From: Warburgia ugandensis
Lineage: Eukaryota > Streptophyta > Magnoliopsida > Canellales > Canellaceae
Length of the DNA: 64,000 nt
Reading direction: 5' to 3'
Assembly: GCA_035236585.1 (NCBI GenBank)
Contig: CP141137.1
Coordinates: 11,548,327-11,612,326, forward strand
How positions within the stretch are numbered: position 1 is the stretch's first letter; each line of letters starts with the position of its first letter. The notes below the pieces were generated by a model. That model did not search any database, was not told the DNA's origin, and was given only the letters and a program-made list of their open reading frames with translations. The translations under genes were made by a program, and so were the position numbers. Below, piece by piece: positions 10,413 through 22,226 of the stretch.

Positions 10413-13395
10413 TGTAATATCCTTAATTTTAAAGATAAAAATAGGAAATTATTAAATAAATTAAAATAAAAATTTATGGATGAAATTATTTCCTGAAAAC
10501 ATAATAATTAGAAAGTGTTCGTCGTCTGAATCCAGCCACCAAAACGCAGCAGAGCTCAAACGAGGGAGTTATGAGCCGTCAAAGTTGTAAGGGCAAAATG
10601 GTCTTTTGAAAAACGTGTTACACGGGGGTCCAAATTGATAACGGCACCCCTTTGTCTACACACGTCTCTACCGGTCGGCGAAAATCGCCGGAGAGACGTG
10701 GGAAGAGCCGTGTGGGGAAGAGTTTCTCTTCCCAAGAGACTCTAAAACCACATATCTATGCTCCTCACAGGAAACGCTCCACTTTGAGCGTTTTCCATGA
10801 ATGATACGCAAAACCCTAGATGCAGCAAAAACTTGAATTTTCCGGCGAGTGGAGCCCCGGCAACACGAGCAACTCCGGCCAGGTGAAGGTAAGCCTCAAA
10901 ACCTATGTTTTTACGTATTTATTAATTAGGAAAACGTTTAAAAATTTTGGAAAAAAATCAGTTTTTAGGAACTTTGTGCACGCTTTTTGTTGGAGTGTGA
11001 TTTCATGGATCAAACCTTGTCCGTTTGAAAATCTCACCGTCCAACTAGTGCACAAGAGACCCAGAAACATACCCTTTAAATTTGGGAGTGATCCAACGGT
11101 GGAATTGCCCGAGAAAACTCAAAACCGATTACTAGGGAGGTTTTTAGGAACTTGGGAAAAATCGTTTTAAAAACCATGGTTTTGGGAAAATTAGTGCAAA
11201 GGAGGGCATAAATGGATTCTAGAGAGAATTCTGAAGAAAATGGTGCAAAAATCACGCAAACGGGCTGCAGTAGCTCAGCGGGCAGCCAGGAATCCCGGTC
11301 GTCTTCTCCGGCGTCGTCAACGGCGTCGGCGCCACAGGTGCGGCCGCCATGACGCACGGCGGGACGCACCGGGGGACGACGTCGGATGACGTCGGCGTCG
11401 CACGCGTGCGCGCGTCTTGCGCGCGCGCGGACACCTGCGGTTGGCGGGTGCGGTGGGGCCGGGACGCGGCGCGTCTTGGCGGCCGTGACGCACGCGGTGC
11501 GAGAAGAAGCACGGCCGCGCGTCCGTGCGCGGCGTCTGCGACGCCGTGCGTCTTCGTGCGCCCGAGTACGCGGTGTAAACCGGCGGAAAAGAAGCGTCGC
11601 CGGTTTAAACCACCTTATGGTGGTCGTGAGAGCCCCATTTGAGGGGTAGTTTCACTAAAACTTGATTTTGGGAGGTAGAGAGGTCCCGAATCACGATCCG
11701 AAAAGAAAGGCGTTGAGGCAGAGTATTGACGACGCGGACCTAGTTTTAACTTAAAAACTTAGAAATGACCACTTTTTATTTAGAAAAATTTTAAAATAGT
11801 GATGTGACATGTACGGGTGCACTTGAATATATCAATTAAAGGGAGTTATTAGCGGCCAGGTGGTCTCACCTTGAGGTAGGTAATGACAGTAATGTTTTGC
11901 CTTGATTTTAAACCATGTTTAAACATAGCATCATGTGTGATTGTGTTTTAAATTGCGATTTTTATTTACCATGGATTTCATGCGACATTGCGTACGGGAT
12001 GGTTATTCCAAATTGAATTCTTTTCTTGAATAAACTTATTTAAAATGCTTTTACAAGCATGATGTTAATTAGTTATGCTTAATTAGAGATTTATTTCTTA
12101 TTATATATATAGAAAATGCATGGATTTACATGGAAATGAGTATAGAGGCTTAGTAAATTGGTCCTTTTACGGGCTAACCCAGGATGAGGGGCATGTCTTG
12201 GGGATTTCAAGTATAAGTGCTCTTGAGTTTTAGCATATATATATGATTTAGTGTTTTATATTTGATGACGGGTGCTCTCGCCGGTGGAAATCATCTTAGG
12301 AGGGATAGGAAGTAGGCCACCCACCTTAGAGATTATGATGTGATGAGTTTGGGATATGATAGACACTGCCCATAGATGGCATTCGGTAGGGGTTTGGTAA
12401 CATGGATAGTCCTCTGGGTCTGAGCCTTTCCATGGGGACGGACGTTAAGTCTCCCGATTACGGTGTGTCGACGGGGAGGCGGCGGTGGTTGATACCCATG
12501 GAGGGTTGCCAACTATGACATGATGGCCCATATTCTTGTTATGTGTGCATGTATGATGAGCATGGTTATGGATGGTATGCACAGGTGTGACGACACTCGG
12601 AGGTTGACTATGTGTATTCACGATCGGGGATGTTAGTGTGATGTGGTGGGACCCATTACCTTAGGGTGCCCTTATTCTTGTTGTATGCTCCATTTTATTG
12701 GTTCATGTCATGTTTCAAGTTCGTGGATTTCATGTATAGCATATGGAATAATTTGGCATTTATTGGACATGGCATTATGATATCACTATCTTCATAAATG
12801 TTCGATTTTTCATCAGTATTGTTCATTATTTCTTGCATTTATTACATTAATTGTCTATGTACCTACACAAGCGATAGCTTCTTTGAGGCATTGCTTTGTT
12901 TTGCAATGCCTTAGATCTCAGCGCGACACCGGGAAAGGAAAAGCGGTTGATAAACCTTGAGAGCTGCGAAGAGTAGTTTCCTATAGTTTTAGAAAGTAAT
13001 GTGAGTCATTAGAGTGGATTATCATTTGAATTTTATTATGAATTTGCATACTTTATATTTGGATGTGATTTAGATCTTTGGACATATATTGGACATTTAT
13101 ATGGGATGTTATGATGGATAGACCTGGAGCCATATATTATTATTGTCTTTTGGATGTTTATTTGATTTAAAATAAAGGCGCCTATTTATTTGACGTTGAT
13201 TTATACGCGGATTATTTATTTATGTTTAAATTACGTGTACGTCATTTTGAGAAAGGAAAAATTAACACCCGGAGTTTTAAGATAGGTTTAGTAAAATGTT
13301 AAATAAATCTTTTCTCATGGGATCCCAAATGCTCTTATTTAAATTGCCATTATAAAAAAAAAAATTGTCTTAAAAATCCGGGGTGTTACATTTAT
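10408..13395. mobile_element. Solo LTR of a large LTR retrotransposon (with TSD)
   Basis: The unit 10413-13390 (2978 bp) begins TGTAATATCC and ends GGGTGTTACA, an imperfect terminal inverted pair of the TGTAACACCC type common in plant Ty3/gypsy LTRs. It is flanked by the 5-bp duplication TTTAT at 10408-10412 and 13391-13395. No primer-binding site, polypurine tract or gag-pol sequence occurs inside, so it is one LTR left after recombination between two. The core at about 11270-11610 is extremely CpG-rich and the rest is AT-rich. Gypsy assignment rests on end sequence and length only, so the superfamily is an inference. Confidence 0.8.
11268..11610. other. CpG-dense GC island inside the solo LTR
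   Basis: This segment is packed with CG dinucleotides, for example GGCGTCGTCAACGGCGTCGG and long CGCGCG runs, and contains ACGT/GACGTC motifs of the type bound by plant bZIP factors. It produces overlapping open frames on both strands (11349-11642, 11386-11649, 11252-11512 minus). These are a by-product of few stop codons at high GC, because no protein family is recognisable. It may be part of the LTR promoter or leader. Confidence 0.7.
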
Positions 13396-15424
13396 GCTAC
13401 TTTAACATGAAACACAAAAATTGAGGTTGAAGTTTAAACCAGACTTAACATGGCTTCTATATAGTCAAGGGTACTTTCCATACAATTCTTAAACCTTTCA
13501 TCATGTTCATGGTACTAAAATGGACAAATAATCACTTCCTTTAAGCATGATTTCTACTCACTAGTCTGACACTTTGAATGGACCAAAATCATTATGATAT
13601 GTAACTGCTTAAGAATCCAAAACAAGAAAACTATTTATACCATTTGATAAGTCATATGGTAGCATATTAGTTGGAGATCCTTTATGTAATGTCAGTGAGA
13701 AGATCTCTAATACCCTTTAGATTTAGTTTCTTTGTTATAAAGCAATATTATACAAATACTTGACCATTGATTTGATAAGTTCAACCAAGTGAACTAACCA
13801 CTCAACCAAGCATATAAATATTCAATCTCTCTCCAATACAAAATAACCTTGAGGGAGTACAAGAGTAAATACCAATACTCTACTTATGGCCCAAGATATC
13901 AAAAGAAATGGATTTAACCAATTAGCTATCCCCTTGACTTAGGAATCTAAAACTTAAGATCTTACACAACCTTGTTTCAGTACTTTAAGAATAAAAAAAG
14001 AGCAACATTGAAAAGAAAGCAAAAGATTTGGCAGTTTTTGTGATAAAACAAAGTCTCTATGTTAATTTTTTTTATAAAAATTCTCTAGCCCAAGGCCATT
14101 AATTTATCCAACTTTTACTATATATTAGGGAATCAAAGTTCCAATCACTTTCATTGGATTGCAGAACAAGTTTCATCCCTTTCAAAAATTGGTTTGATCT
14201 TAGATTTTCATTAATATTATGATTCAGTTATTCAAGCCACACAAACCTAAGTCTTTATAACTGTTGCAAGTTCAAGGTGTTCAATGCACATCTTTGTCCA
14301 TTGATGAAGAACTCATACCATAGACATCCAATTTGGTTAAATGGCCATGAGAAAAGAGGAAGGTAAGAGTAGAAACGAATCCTCTAGATCCCCATGGTAG
14401 AGATTGATCAATTATAATGTGAGAAAACCAAGCCACACAGATGAGCTCTTCATTCAATTCTATATCTAATTCAGACCAAGGCCATTTGGATCCGTAAATC
14501 CAAGTTCTTGGCCCATCAAGGTAAAAGCTAGATAATATCTTAATCTTATAAATTCAAGAATGAAACAACAAGGAGAATTGTATTCACTCAATATTTTGAA
14601 CATATATATTATACACTTTTATGGTAACAAACTTGCATCAAGATGACAGAGATAGATAAGCAATAAAGATAATTACAATTATCATCATCGTTCGTAAATG
14701 GCAAGCCAACTCATTTAAGATGGGAATAATTGCTGGAAGGATATTAACATCTATGCACATACAGTGTAGATTAGCTATTCACATATTTTATATCCTTTAC
14801 AGCTATGGACTAGATTGTATTCTTGTTCTCAAGGCTTCTCTAAGAAAAATACTTTAAGTTTGATGAACAGTTTGTAATAGTATCACCAAATATCTAGGTC
14901 GTAGTTTTTTTTTTTTTGTTTTTTTTTTTTATAAGGAAAGAATTCTAAACCACTCATACAATCTTAGATCTATACGTATCCCCTATTGGGATCAAAGCCA
15001 TCAAAACTCAAAAGGAGGATATGATATGGACTATGCGAAAATGAATCAACTCGGGTTAATGTGGTGAATACTTGGGATAAAACAAAAATGCAAAAATATA
15101 ATTTAATATTATCAACAGGAAGCCTGTGTTGTCATTCACTAAGGTAAATAAGACAAGTCTAAGATGCAAAATGCAAAAAGTTTAAAGTCTAAGATGCAAA
15201 ATGTAGAAAGTTTAAATCTACATTAAGTTGGTAGAATTCTGAGTTGATGCTCAACATTTTAATACTAGGATTGGAATGAAGAGTGCTGACCTTGAACTCA
15301 TAATCCCTTTTGGGATTGAAGATTTGACCTCTAACCTATAACATATATTTACGTCAACAGCGAGGCATCTCTTCTCAGTAAGTCATTAGGCTACTAGAAT
15401 TACTTCCCTATTATCTAGGCTACG
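13396..15424. other. Gene-free intergenic DNA
   Basis: AT-rich sequence with no recognisable coding or transposon domain. It includes a poly-T tract near 14905-14930 and a 30-bp tandem duplication at 15155-15214. Confidence 0.5.
15155..15214. repeat. Tandem duplication, 30-bp unit x2
   Basis: AAGTCTAAGATGCAAAATG followed by a short A-rich end occurs at 15155-15184 and again at 15185-15214 with two differences. Confidence 0.93.
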
Positions 15425-15480
15425 TGAAGGGGAGCCTTGGTGCAACGGTAAAATTGTAGTCGTGTGACCTTGATGCCATG
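15425..15480 (+). mobile_element. Au SINE: Au SINE, left half (split by copia element)
   Basis: The head of an Au SINE (GAAGGGGAGCCTTGGTGCAA, then GTGTGACCTTGATGCCATG) stops abruptly at the left LTR. The missing part resumes at 20515 with CCATGGGTTCAAGG. The two halves share the 5-bp sequence CCATG, the target-site duplication of the inserted element. The SINE was therefore already in place when the copia element arrived. Confidence 0.9.
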
Positions 15481-15729
15481 AGAAGAAAATGAAGATAGAG
15501 ATGTGGAATAACACTTACTCAAGTCATTTTGTGTTTTGTCTTATTAAAATAGAAGAAAAATGACCGAATTTATAGAGTGCAAAATAGTTATTAACATTTA
15601 AAAAAAAAACTTTCCCTAATATAAAACTCTAAATAAGGAGTAAAATAGGTAAAGCTAAGGAATCAGATAATTAGCTAATTCAATCCTTATAAAACAGAAA
15701 ATATCCAAAATTAGGCTTGAATTCCAACA
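15481..15729 (-). repeat. 3' LTR of the copia element (left in window)
   Basis: 249 bp. On the minus strand it starts TGTTGGAATTCAAGCC directly after the polypurine tract. Its outer end reads AGAAGAAAATG where the other LTR has TGAAGAAAATG, so the terminal TG has mutated to AG (plus-strand reading). Confidence 0.92.
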
Positions 15730-18700
15730 CTCCCCCTCAAGCTGAGATTGTAGATATTGATCATTCCAAGTTTTTTGGTTAAGTTGTCGAAGTTAATTCT
15801 TCCAAGGGCCTTTGTAAGGATATAAGCTGTTTGAGAGATTGTCGGAACGTAATTTACCTTGAGAATTCCAGCTTCAATTTTCTCTTTGATGAAGTGTCGA
15901 TCAATCTCCACATGTTTTGTTCTATCATGAAGAATAGGATTCTTAGTGATGCTAATGGTAGCTTGATTATCACAATACAAGCTCATGGGGAGTTCAAATG
16001 GTATCCGTAATTCTTCTAGTAATCTCTTCAACCAGATTCCTTCACACATACCTTGAGCCATGGCTCGAAATTCAGCCTCAGCACTGCTTCGGGCTACAAT
16101 AGACTATTTCTTACAACGCCAAGTTACTAAATTTCCCCAGACATATGAATAATACTCTAATGTAGATCTTCGATCAGTCATTGATCCTACCTAGTCTGCA
16201 TCTAAAAAAATTTCAATATTTTTCTTATGAGTTCTTGAGAACAATAATCCCTTATCGAGTGTCATTTTTAAGTATTTGAGAATCTTGTAAACAGCTGTCA
16301 TATGTTGTTCAGTTGGATAGTTCATGAATTGACTGACTACACTAACAGATAATGCAATGTCAGGCCTTGTATGGGAGAGATAAATTAATCTTCCCACAAG
16401 ACATTGATATCTTTCTTTATCAACTAGAGGGCTACCATCGTTGGTTTTAAGTTTGACTATTGAATCCATGGGAGTATTAGCGGGCTTGCATCCAAGCATG
16501 CCTATTTCAGTTAACAAATCCAGTACATACTTTCTTTGAGAAATAGAGATACCTTTCTTTGATCGACCAATTTCCATAGCAAGGAAATACTTAAGGATCC
16601 CTAAGTCCTTGATCACAATTTCTTTTGCCAAGAAAAGTTTTAGTTGTCTTATCTCCTCCTCATGATCTCTTGTCAATATAATATCATGCACATATACAAT
16701 GATAATTGCCAGCTTTCCTTCAGGGTAGTGTTTCACGAACAGAGTGTGATCTGTTTGACATTGAGAATATCCATACCTTTTTATGGCCTTGGTGAATTGT
16801 TCAAACCATGCCTTGAGAGATTGTTTGAGCCCATACAAGGATTCTTAGAGTATGCAAACCTTGTTGGAGTTAGATGTAGTCTCAAGACCGGTGGGAATAT
16901 CCATTTATACCTCTTCTTCCAAGTACCATTGAGAAATGCATTCTTCACATCGAGTCGGTGTAGGGGCTAGTCTAGATTTGCTGCGAAGGATAAAAGGACA
17001 TGAACAGTGTTGAGTTTGGCAACTAGTGCAAACGTCTCCTGATAATCAATGTTGTAGGATTGGGTAAATCCTTTTGGCTACTAATCCGGCCTTGTATCTG
17101 TCCACACTCCTATTAGCCTTATATTTAACTGTGAAGATCCATTTACACCCAACAGGCTTTTTTCCCTTTGGAAGCTTGACCATCTCCCATGTGCCATTCT
17201 TTTCTAGTGCTGTAATTTCATCATTAACAGTTGCCTTCCACTTAGGACATTTGACGGCCTGTTGACGGTTGCGAGGAAACTGTATCTCTATAAGACTTGT
17301 AGTAAAAGCACGAAAAGAAGGTGATAACATTTCGTAAAAAATGAAGTTCCCAATTGGATGTTGGGTGCATGACCGAACTCCTTTCCTCCAAGCTATAGGC
17401 ATATTAAGTATCTCATTTTCTAACTTGGAATCAACAATACCATTCGAATTAGTGGTATTGTTACCTAGGATTTTGTTTGCATGGAGATTCAGTTCGGCTT
17501 CATGGATTTGGTGAGGATGTGTTTCTTTCTCTATCACCTCTTGGATGTGCTTCTTATCCAGCAAGTCAACAATGAACTTAATGTTTTCTATAGGTAGTGG
17601 ATGACTAGATAATTTTGGAAGATTTTGATTTTCAAATACTGAAAGAGTGGGATTTTCTGTGGTGATAGGTGCTCTAGAAAAGTCTTAAATTTCCAAAATT
17701 GATGTTATTGATTTGTATTCTCCCTTGAACATTAGTTTTTGCATAGTATGGTTGGTTTTCAAGAAAAGTGACATCCATCATATTGTAGAATTTCTTGGTA
17801 ATAGGAGAATAACATTTATATCCCTTTTGATTCGAAGAATACCCAAGAAAGATGCACTTGAGTGATTGGAGATCAAGCTTACTCTTATGTTGTTGATGGA
17901 TATGAACAAATGCAGAGTACCCGAAGATTTTAGGTGGAATGGATGAAATGAAATGTGTAGTCGAAAAGGATTTTAGGAGGGTTTGACAAGGTGTCTGGAA
18001 TTTAAGGATCCTGGATGATATCCTATTGATGAGATAGGCTGTCGTAAGGATGGCCTCCCCCCAGAAAACTTTTGGAACATTAATTGACAACATAAGGGAC
18101 CTAGCAACCTCTACAAGGTGTCTATTTTCCTTTCAACGATTCTATTTTTTTGTGGGGAATCTACACAAGAACCTAATTGGACTATCCCTTCTTTTGCTAG
18201 AAATTCTCCCAGAATAGAGTTGAAATAATCCCTAGCATTATTAGACTTTAGGATTTCTATTTTTGAGTGAAATTGAGTCTGAATCATATTTTTGAAGTTT
18301 TTGAATATTTGATATGTTTCTGATTTTTCTTTATAAGGAATATCCAGGTTAATCTTGTATGGTCATCGATAAATGAGACAAACCATCTAGCTCCAGTTAT
18401 ATTTTTTGTTTTTTATGACCCCCAAATATCGTTGTGGATCATAGAGAATAGTTTAGATGCTTTATAAGGATGGAGAGGAACTGAGCTACTCACATGTTTA
18501 GAGAATTGACAAATTTCATAATTGAAGGAACTTGCATTTTTATTGAATAACTTGGGAAACAAACATTTGAGATACAAAAAATTTGGATGACCTAAGCAAT
18601 AGTGCCACAACATGATTGCACTATCTTTATTTGAAGATGAAGCAAAAAAAGAAATACCGCTAACTGCTAGTTGAGGTTGTTCTTGTGGATAGTGACACTC

Positions 18701-20135
18701 CTTAAGGATATAGAGTCCAGAGCACTCCTCAACATTGCCAATCGTCATCCCTGAATCTAAATCCTAAAATTCACAGTGAGTAGAGAAAAAATTTGTAACA
18801 CACCTCTTGTCCTTAGTGAGTTTACTAAGAGACAGTAAATTACAATCAAGATTTGAGACCAAGAGAACGGAGTCAAGAGTCAAATCTTTAGACACAATGA
18901 CTGAACATGTACTAGAAACTTTTGATAGCAATCCATCTGCTATACAAACTATTAAGTTGTCTAAACATGGAATATATAATTAAAAATTGTTGCATCTCTC
19001 GTCATATGGTTAGAAGCACCAAAGTCCACAATCCATGGTTTAACTTGTTTCTTTCCCACAGAGAAGGCACTTAGAGAATTACCTTTTTGTGCAAAACTAG
19101 TAGAACCAATAGTATGGCTGGAAGAAGTGCTCAGTTGAGTTTGAGCAGCCATTAGAGGAGATAACATATTTTTAAGTATCTCTATTTGCTCCTTGCTCAA
19201 TAGGCTTGCTTCAGGTTGCGATGGTGGTTCCTCTGTGCTCACATGATTTCCACTACCTTCTCTTTCATGAGCCGACTTCCAATCGACTGGCTTTCCATGA
19301 ATCTTCCAGCAAGTTTCTCTTTAGTGGCCCTCTTTCCTGCAATAATCACACCATGGCTGACCATTTTTGTTCTTTTGAAGATTATGTGGAAGTGAGCTGA
19401 GTTTTCAAGGCCAAGCTTTCTGCTATATTCATTTGTTGATGAGTTTCCATCATACGCCTTTTCCGACTCTCCTCGCAGCAGACTTCAGAAAATGCCTCTC
19501 CAAGGCTAGGAAGAGGCTTCACCCTGATGAGTCTTCGTCTGATTTCATCTAAATTTTTGTTCAAGCCTAACAAAAATTTATAAACATGTTTCCCTCCAAC
19601 AATTTTCTCATATAGGAATCCGTCAGTAGCACAAGACCAGTTATAAACCTCAAATGTATCAAGTTGACGCCATAGATGGGTGAGAGTATTGAAATATTCA
19701 ATTACCGTTTTATCGTCTTGACACAAATTGTGGAGGATGCTTTCAATCTGAACAATATCTAATGTGTTTTCTTTGTTGGAGAGCGTCTCTTTTGCCATAT
19801 CCTAGATCTCCTTTGCAGTGTCGAATGACAAACAACATTTCGCCAATGTCGGTGGTCATTGAATTGACAAGCCATGACATGACCATGTTGTTTTCTGCCA
19901 TCCACTTTTTGTAGGTAGGCGCAGTTTTCTCAGGTGCTACCAATGCTCTAGTAATGTAGTCCTCTTTCTCCTTTCCTCAAATGAACATAAGGATGGATTG
20001 AGACCATTGCAAATAATTTTGACCGTTCAACTTATGGGCAGTGAAGGGAAGGTTAGATGTCTCCCTTTGGTAAGGGGTTGAAGATGATGATGAAGGGATA
20101 ATATCGGAAGAAGGAGAGGATGAGTTGGTATTCAT
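15711..20135 (-). pseudogene. Copia gag-pol polyprotein pseudogene
   Basis: Minus-strand reading from a plausible ATG at 20135. Gag (20135-19382) has an LNGQNYLQWSQSI entry and an in-frame TGA at 19977-19979. A CX2CX4H zinc knuckle near 19350 carries a TAA just after its histidine. The protease motif near 19020 reads WIVDFGASNHMT, where active enzymes have D-S/T-G. The pre-integrase zinc region is at 18748-18413 (LWHYCLGHPNFLYLK). Integrase C-terminal sequence is at 18093-17674 (WGEAILTTAYLINR, KCIFLGYS). Reverse transcriptase is at about 17240-16191, with YVHD in place of YVDD. RNase H is at 16061-15711 (LYCDNQATI, HDRTKHVEIDRHFIKEK). Several catalytic residues are lost and several frames are broken, so no activity is expected. 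Confidence 0.92.
15730..15741 (-). other. Polypurine tract of the copia element
   Basis: On the minus strand TTGAGGGGGAG lies directly before the LTR start TGTTGGAA, the usual plant copia arrangement for priming of plus-strand DNA. Confidence 0.85.
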
Positions 20136-20237
20136 ACCGAACACGAGTTGTACTTTGGTATAATTCAGAATAGATGAGTTGAGAGAAGAGAAAAGAGATT
20201 CTAGTGGGAAAAACTTGAAGAAGATGATAAGGCAGGA

Positions 20238-20257
20238 TTAAACCTGCTCTGATACCA
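20238..20257 (-). other. Primer-binding site (tRNA-Met) of copia element
   Basis: On the minus strand TGGTATCAGAGCAGG begins directly after the 5' LTR. TGGTATCAGAGC is complementary to the 3' end of plant initiator tRNA-Met and is the standard copia primer site. Confidence 0.92.
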
Positions 20258-20514
20258 TGAAGAAAATGAAGACAGAGATGTGGAATAAAACTTACTACTC
20301 AAGTCGTTCTATGTTTCATCTTATTAAAATAGAAGAAGAATGACTGAATTTATAGAGTACAAAATAGTTATTAACATACAATAAAATAAAACTACTTTCC
20401 CTAATATAAAACTCTAAATAAGGAATAAAACAAGTAAAGGTAAGGAGTCGGATAATTAGCTAATGCAATCCCTATAAAATAGAAAATATCCAAAGTTAGG
20501 CTTGAATTCCAACA
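20258..20514 (-). repeat. 5' LTR of the copia element (right in window)
   Basis: 257 bp. In plus-strand reading it starts TGAAGAAAATG and ends CCAACA, giving proper TG..CA ends. It aligns along its whole length with the left LTR, apart from scattered substitutions and short indels in the A-rich middle. Confidence 0.92.
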
Positions 20515-20646
20515 CCATGGGTTCAAGGTGTGAAAATAGTCTCTTCCAAAAATGCAAAATAAGGCTCTGTACTATAGACCCTTGCAGCCCGTCCCTTTCC
20601 CATATCGCACATAGACAGGAGCTCTTGCACATGGGCTGCCCCCTCT
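20515..20646 (+). mobile_element. Au SINE: Au SINE, right half (split by copia element)
   Basis: This half continues from the target duplication CCATG: GGTTCAAGG box B-like sequence, a diverged CTCTTCCAAAAATGCAAAATAA, TACTATAGACCCTTG, then AGGAGCTCTTGCACATGGGCTGCC and the pyrimidine 3' end. Joined in concept to 15425-15480 it makes one normal-length SINE. Confidence 0.9.
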
Positions 20647-21872
20647 TGTTTTCTTGACTCCATCCGCACGAAGAAGTCATTGTGTAATGGGACGGGAGAT
20701 CCTCAACTATTGTGGTGATATATGGCAAGCTCCTAACATGTAAACCCACGCCAAACTCATTCCCATCTTCAAGTTAAGTAGAATAAAATCAATAGTACTA
20801 AGTTATGCTGATGGAATCCTAAACTAAGAAACATGAATCAAGCGTCTGGAATCATTTGACGAAGGTAAAGCCAATTGCAATGGGACGGACTTAGATTAGT
20901 GCTGATTAATTGGGTCAGGCATCACAAACACTGTCTCTTTCAGCTTTTTCAAGATGCTTGATTTACTATCTCCTTCGCAATCCACGTCCTCTGCCTTTCG
21001 GTTTGATCCTCGTTGATATGGTAACAACGTACAGCTTGCTACTGCCATGTGTCAATGAGAAATGCTATCTAGACTGAGCCTACGGATTGGCTCCATAATC
21101 CATCTATCTATGCTCCACCTTGGTATGGTCTAACCCTTTCATCTTCTTCATTCTCCCCTAGTTAGCTTGCTTGCAGAAATTCATGCCCATTGGATGCTTC
21201 TAGCTATTATTTTTCTCATATGAATTTTTTTATTATTATGATCACTGGAACCTTCAGCTGAGGAAATTAGAAAAAACTAGTAGCTACAGGGCGTGAGTTT
21301 TTGCATGTAAGATGTCCAGGATAGAGAAAGAAGATGAACAGTTTGGATCATCCAAAGATCGGGTCTTTGTACATGAGTAACAGACTCAGTCCCTGAAGCT
21401 CCCTTTGGACTGTATTTCTCTATGTTAATTTACCTTCAGGCAGAAGATTGACCAACAATGTCTAAGAAACCTAAATTTTCTTCATGCTGCTAATCAACTT
21501 TCGGCATTTGAGAGTCAGCCAATTCGTCAAACATGAACATAAAATTTCACACCCAAACCAACCATACGAGCCGCATGATGCAGATTGAAGATAGAAACGG
21601 TTCTAGTATGAAACCACAACAAATTCGATTAGCAGGCAATTGATACTAGCATTAAAAAGGATAAACACTCTATGGTTCTCTAGATAGTATGTTTGATCAT
21701 TTCTCTGCTAGTGAAGATTGTAAACATAGACAGCATTTCATGAGATACTCGCAAAATGATACCGACTGGCTCTAATCATGGAGCCATTGCACAAACAGTT
21801 TGTGCCTCCCCTTTACCCTTTTAATCTAAATTTCTTCGAGACAATCTGATAAAATAAGCGCTTGCTCTTGTT
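20647..21872. other. Intergenic DNA, nothing recognised
   Basis: No transposon or gene domain is visible. The 3' part of this stretch would be the 3' flank of the possible small minus-strand gene at 21873-22226. Confidence 0.5.
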
Positions 21873-22226
21873 TCACCGATCAGGACTTGCCTTGGCACAA
21901 ATCCAGGCCGCCTTCCGAGCAACCCTTGGTTGCCCATCATACAATTTTGTCGAACAGCTGGGACCCCTGGTATACTTGCCATCAAAATCAATATCGGAGA
22001 AGGAACTTGAAGCGTCAATGATCTCATTCCGGGATCGGCACTGGGTACAGCGCGTCAGATGCCTTGCAGTACTCCCAATCTTGCAGGGGAGTTTGATGCA
22101 GCCCCACAGGATGGCTAAAGGGCAGCAAACGCACAGGAGACATGCACTACAAATGCACGCCACCACATTGTGGTAGCACCCAGCATCTGGACCTGGAGGG
22201 GATGCAGACGAAGGCTTTCTTTCCAT
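21873..22226 (-). CDS. Possible small Cys-rich membrane-anchored protein, 117 aa
   Basis: A single-exon minus-strand frame with clearly higher GC than its surroundings. The N terminus MERKPSSASPPGPDAG is followed by a cysteine-rich hydrophobic stretch (about residues 18-47: CYHNVVACICSACLLCVCC, then PLAILWGCIKLPC), which looks like one membrane segment with cysteine clusters. A polar tail with CTQCRSR and SSSFSDIDFDG follows. Upstream, in transcription direction, lie a purine-rich leader and TATA-like sequences near 22475-22495. The composition looks like a real plant membrane-tethered peptide gene, but I do not recognise a named family and the overlapping plus-strand frame (21862-22176) shows the region is simply open. 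No function is proposed. Confidence 0.5.
   Translation of the reverse strand: MERKPSSASPPGPDAGCYHNVVACICSACLLCVCCPLAILWGCIKLPCKIGSTARHLTRCTQCRSRNEIIDASSSFSDIDFDGKYTRGPSCSTKLYDGQPRVARKAAWICAKASPDR

Larger units (their letters stand above)
15476..20519 (-). mobile_element. Ty1/copia LTR retrotransposon, complete but decayed
   Basis: The element proper is 15481-20514 (5034 bp), oriented on the minus strand and flanked by the target duplication CCATG (15476-15480, 20515-20519). It has two LTRs of about 250 bp, a primer-binding site matching initiator tRNA-Met next to the right (5') LTR, and a polypurine tract next to the left (3') LTR. The internal order gag, protease, integrase, reverse transcriptase, RNase H defines Ty1/copia. 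By hand alignment the LTRs differ at roughly twenty positions plus indels (near 9%), so the insertion is old. Stops and frameshifts throughout make it non-autonomous. Confidence 0.93.

Noticed and set aside
11349..11649. Overlapping open frames on both strands in the GC-rich island
   Set aside because: They lie inside the solo LTR, have no family similarity, and exist because stop codons are rare in such GC-rich DNA.
15711..16061. Copia RNase H frame as a possible host gene
   Set aside because: It is the 3' end of the retrotransposon polyprotein and lies between recognised LTRs.
20456..20749. Minus-strand open frame over the LTR and SINE junction
   Set aside because: It is composed of LTR and SINE sequence, so it is not a gene.
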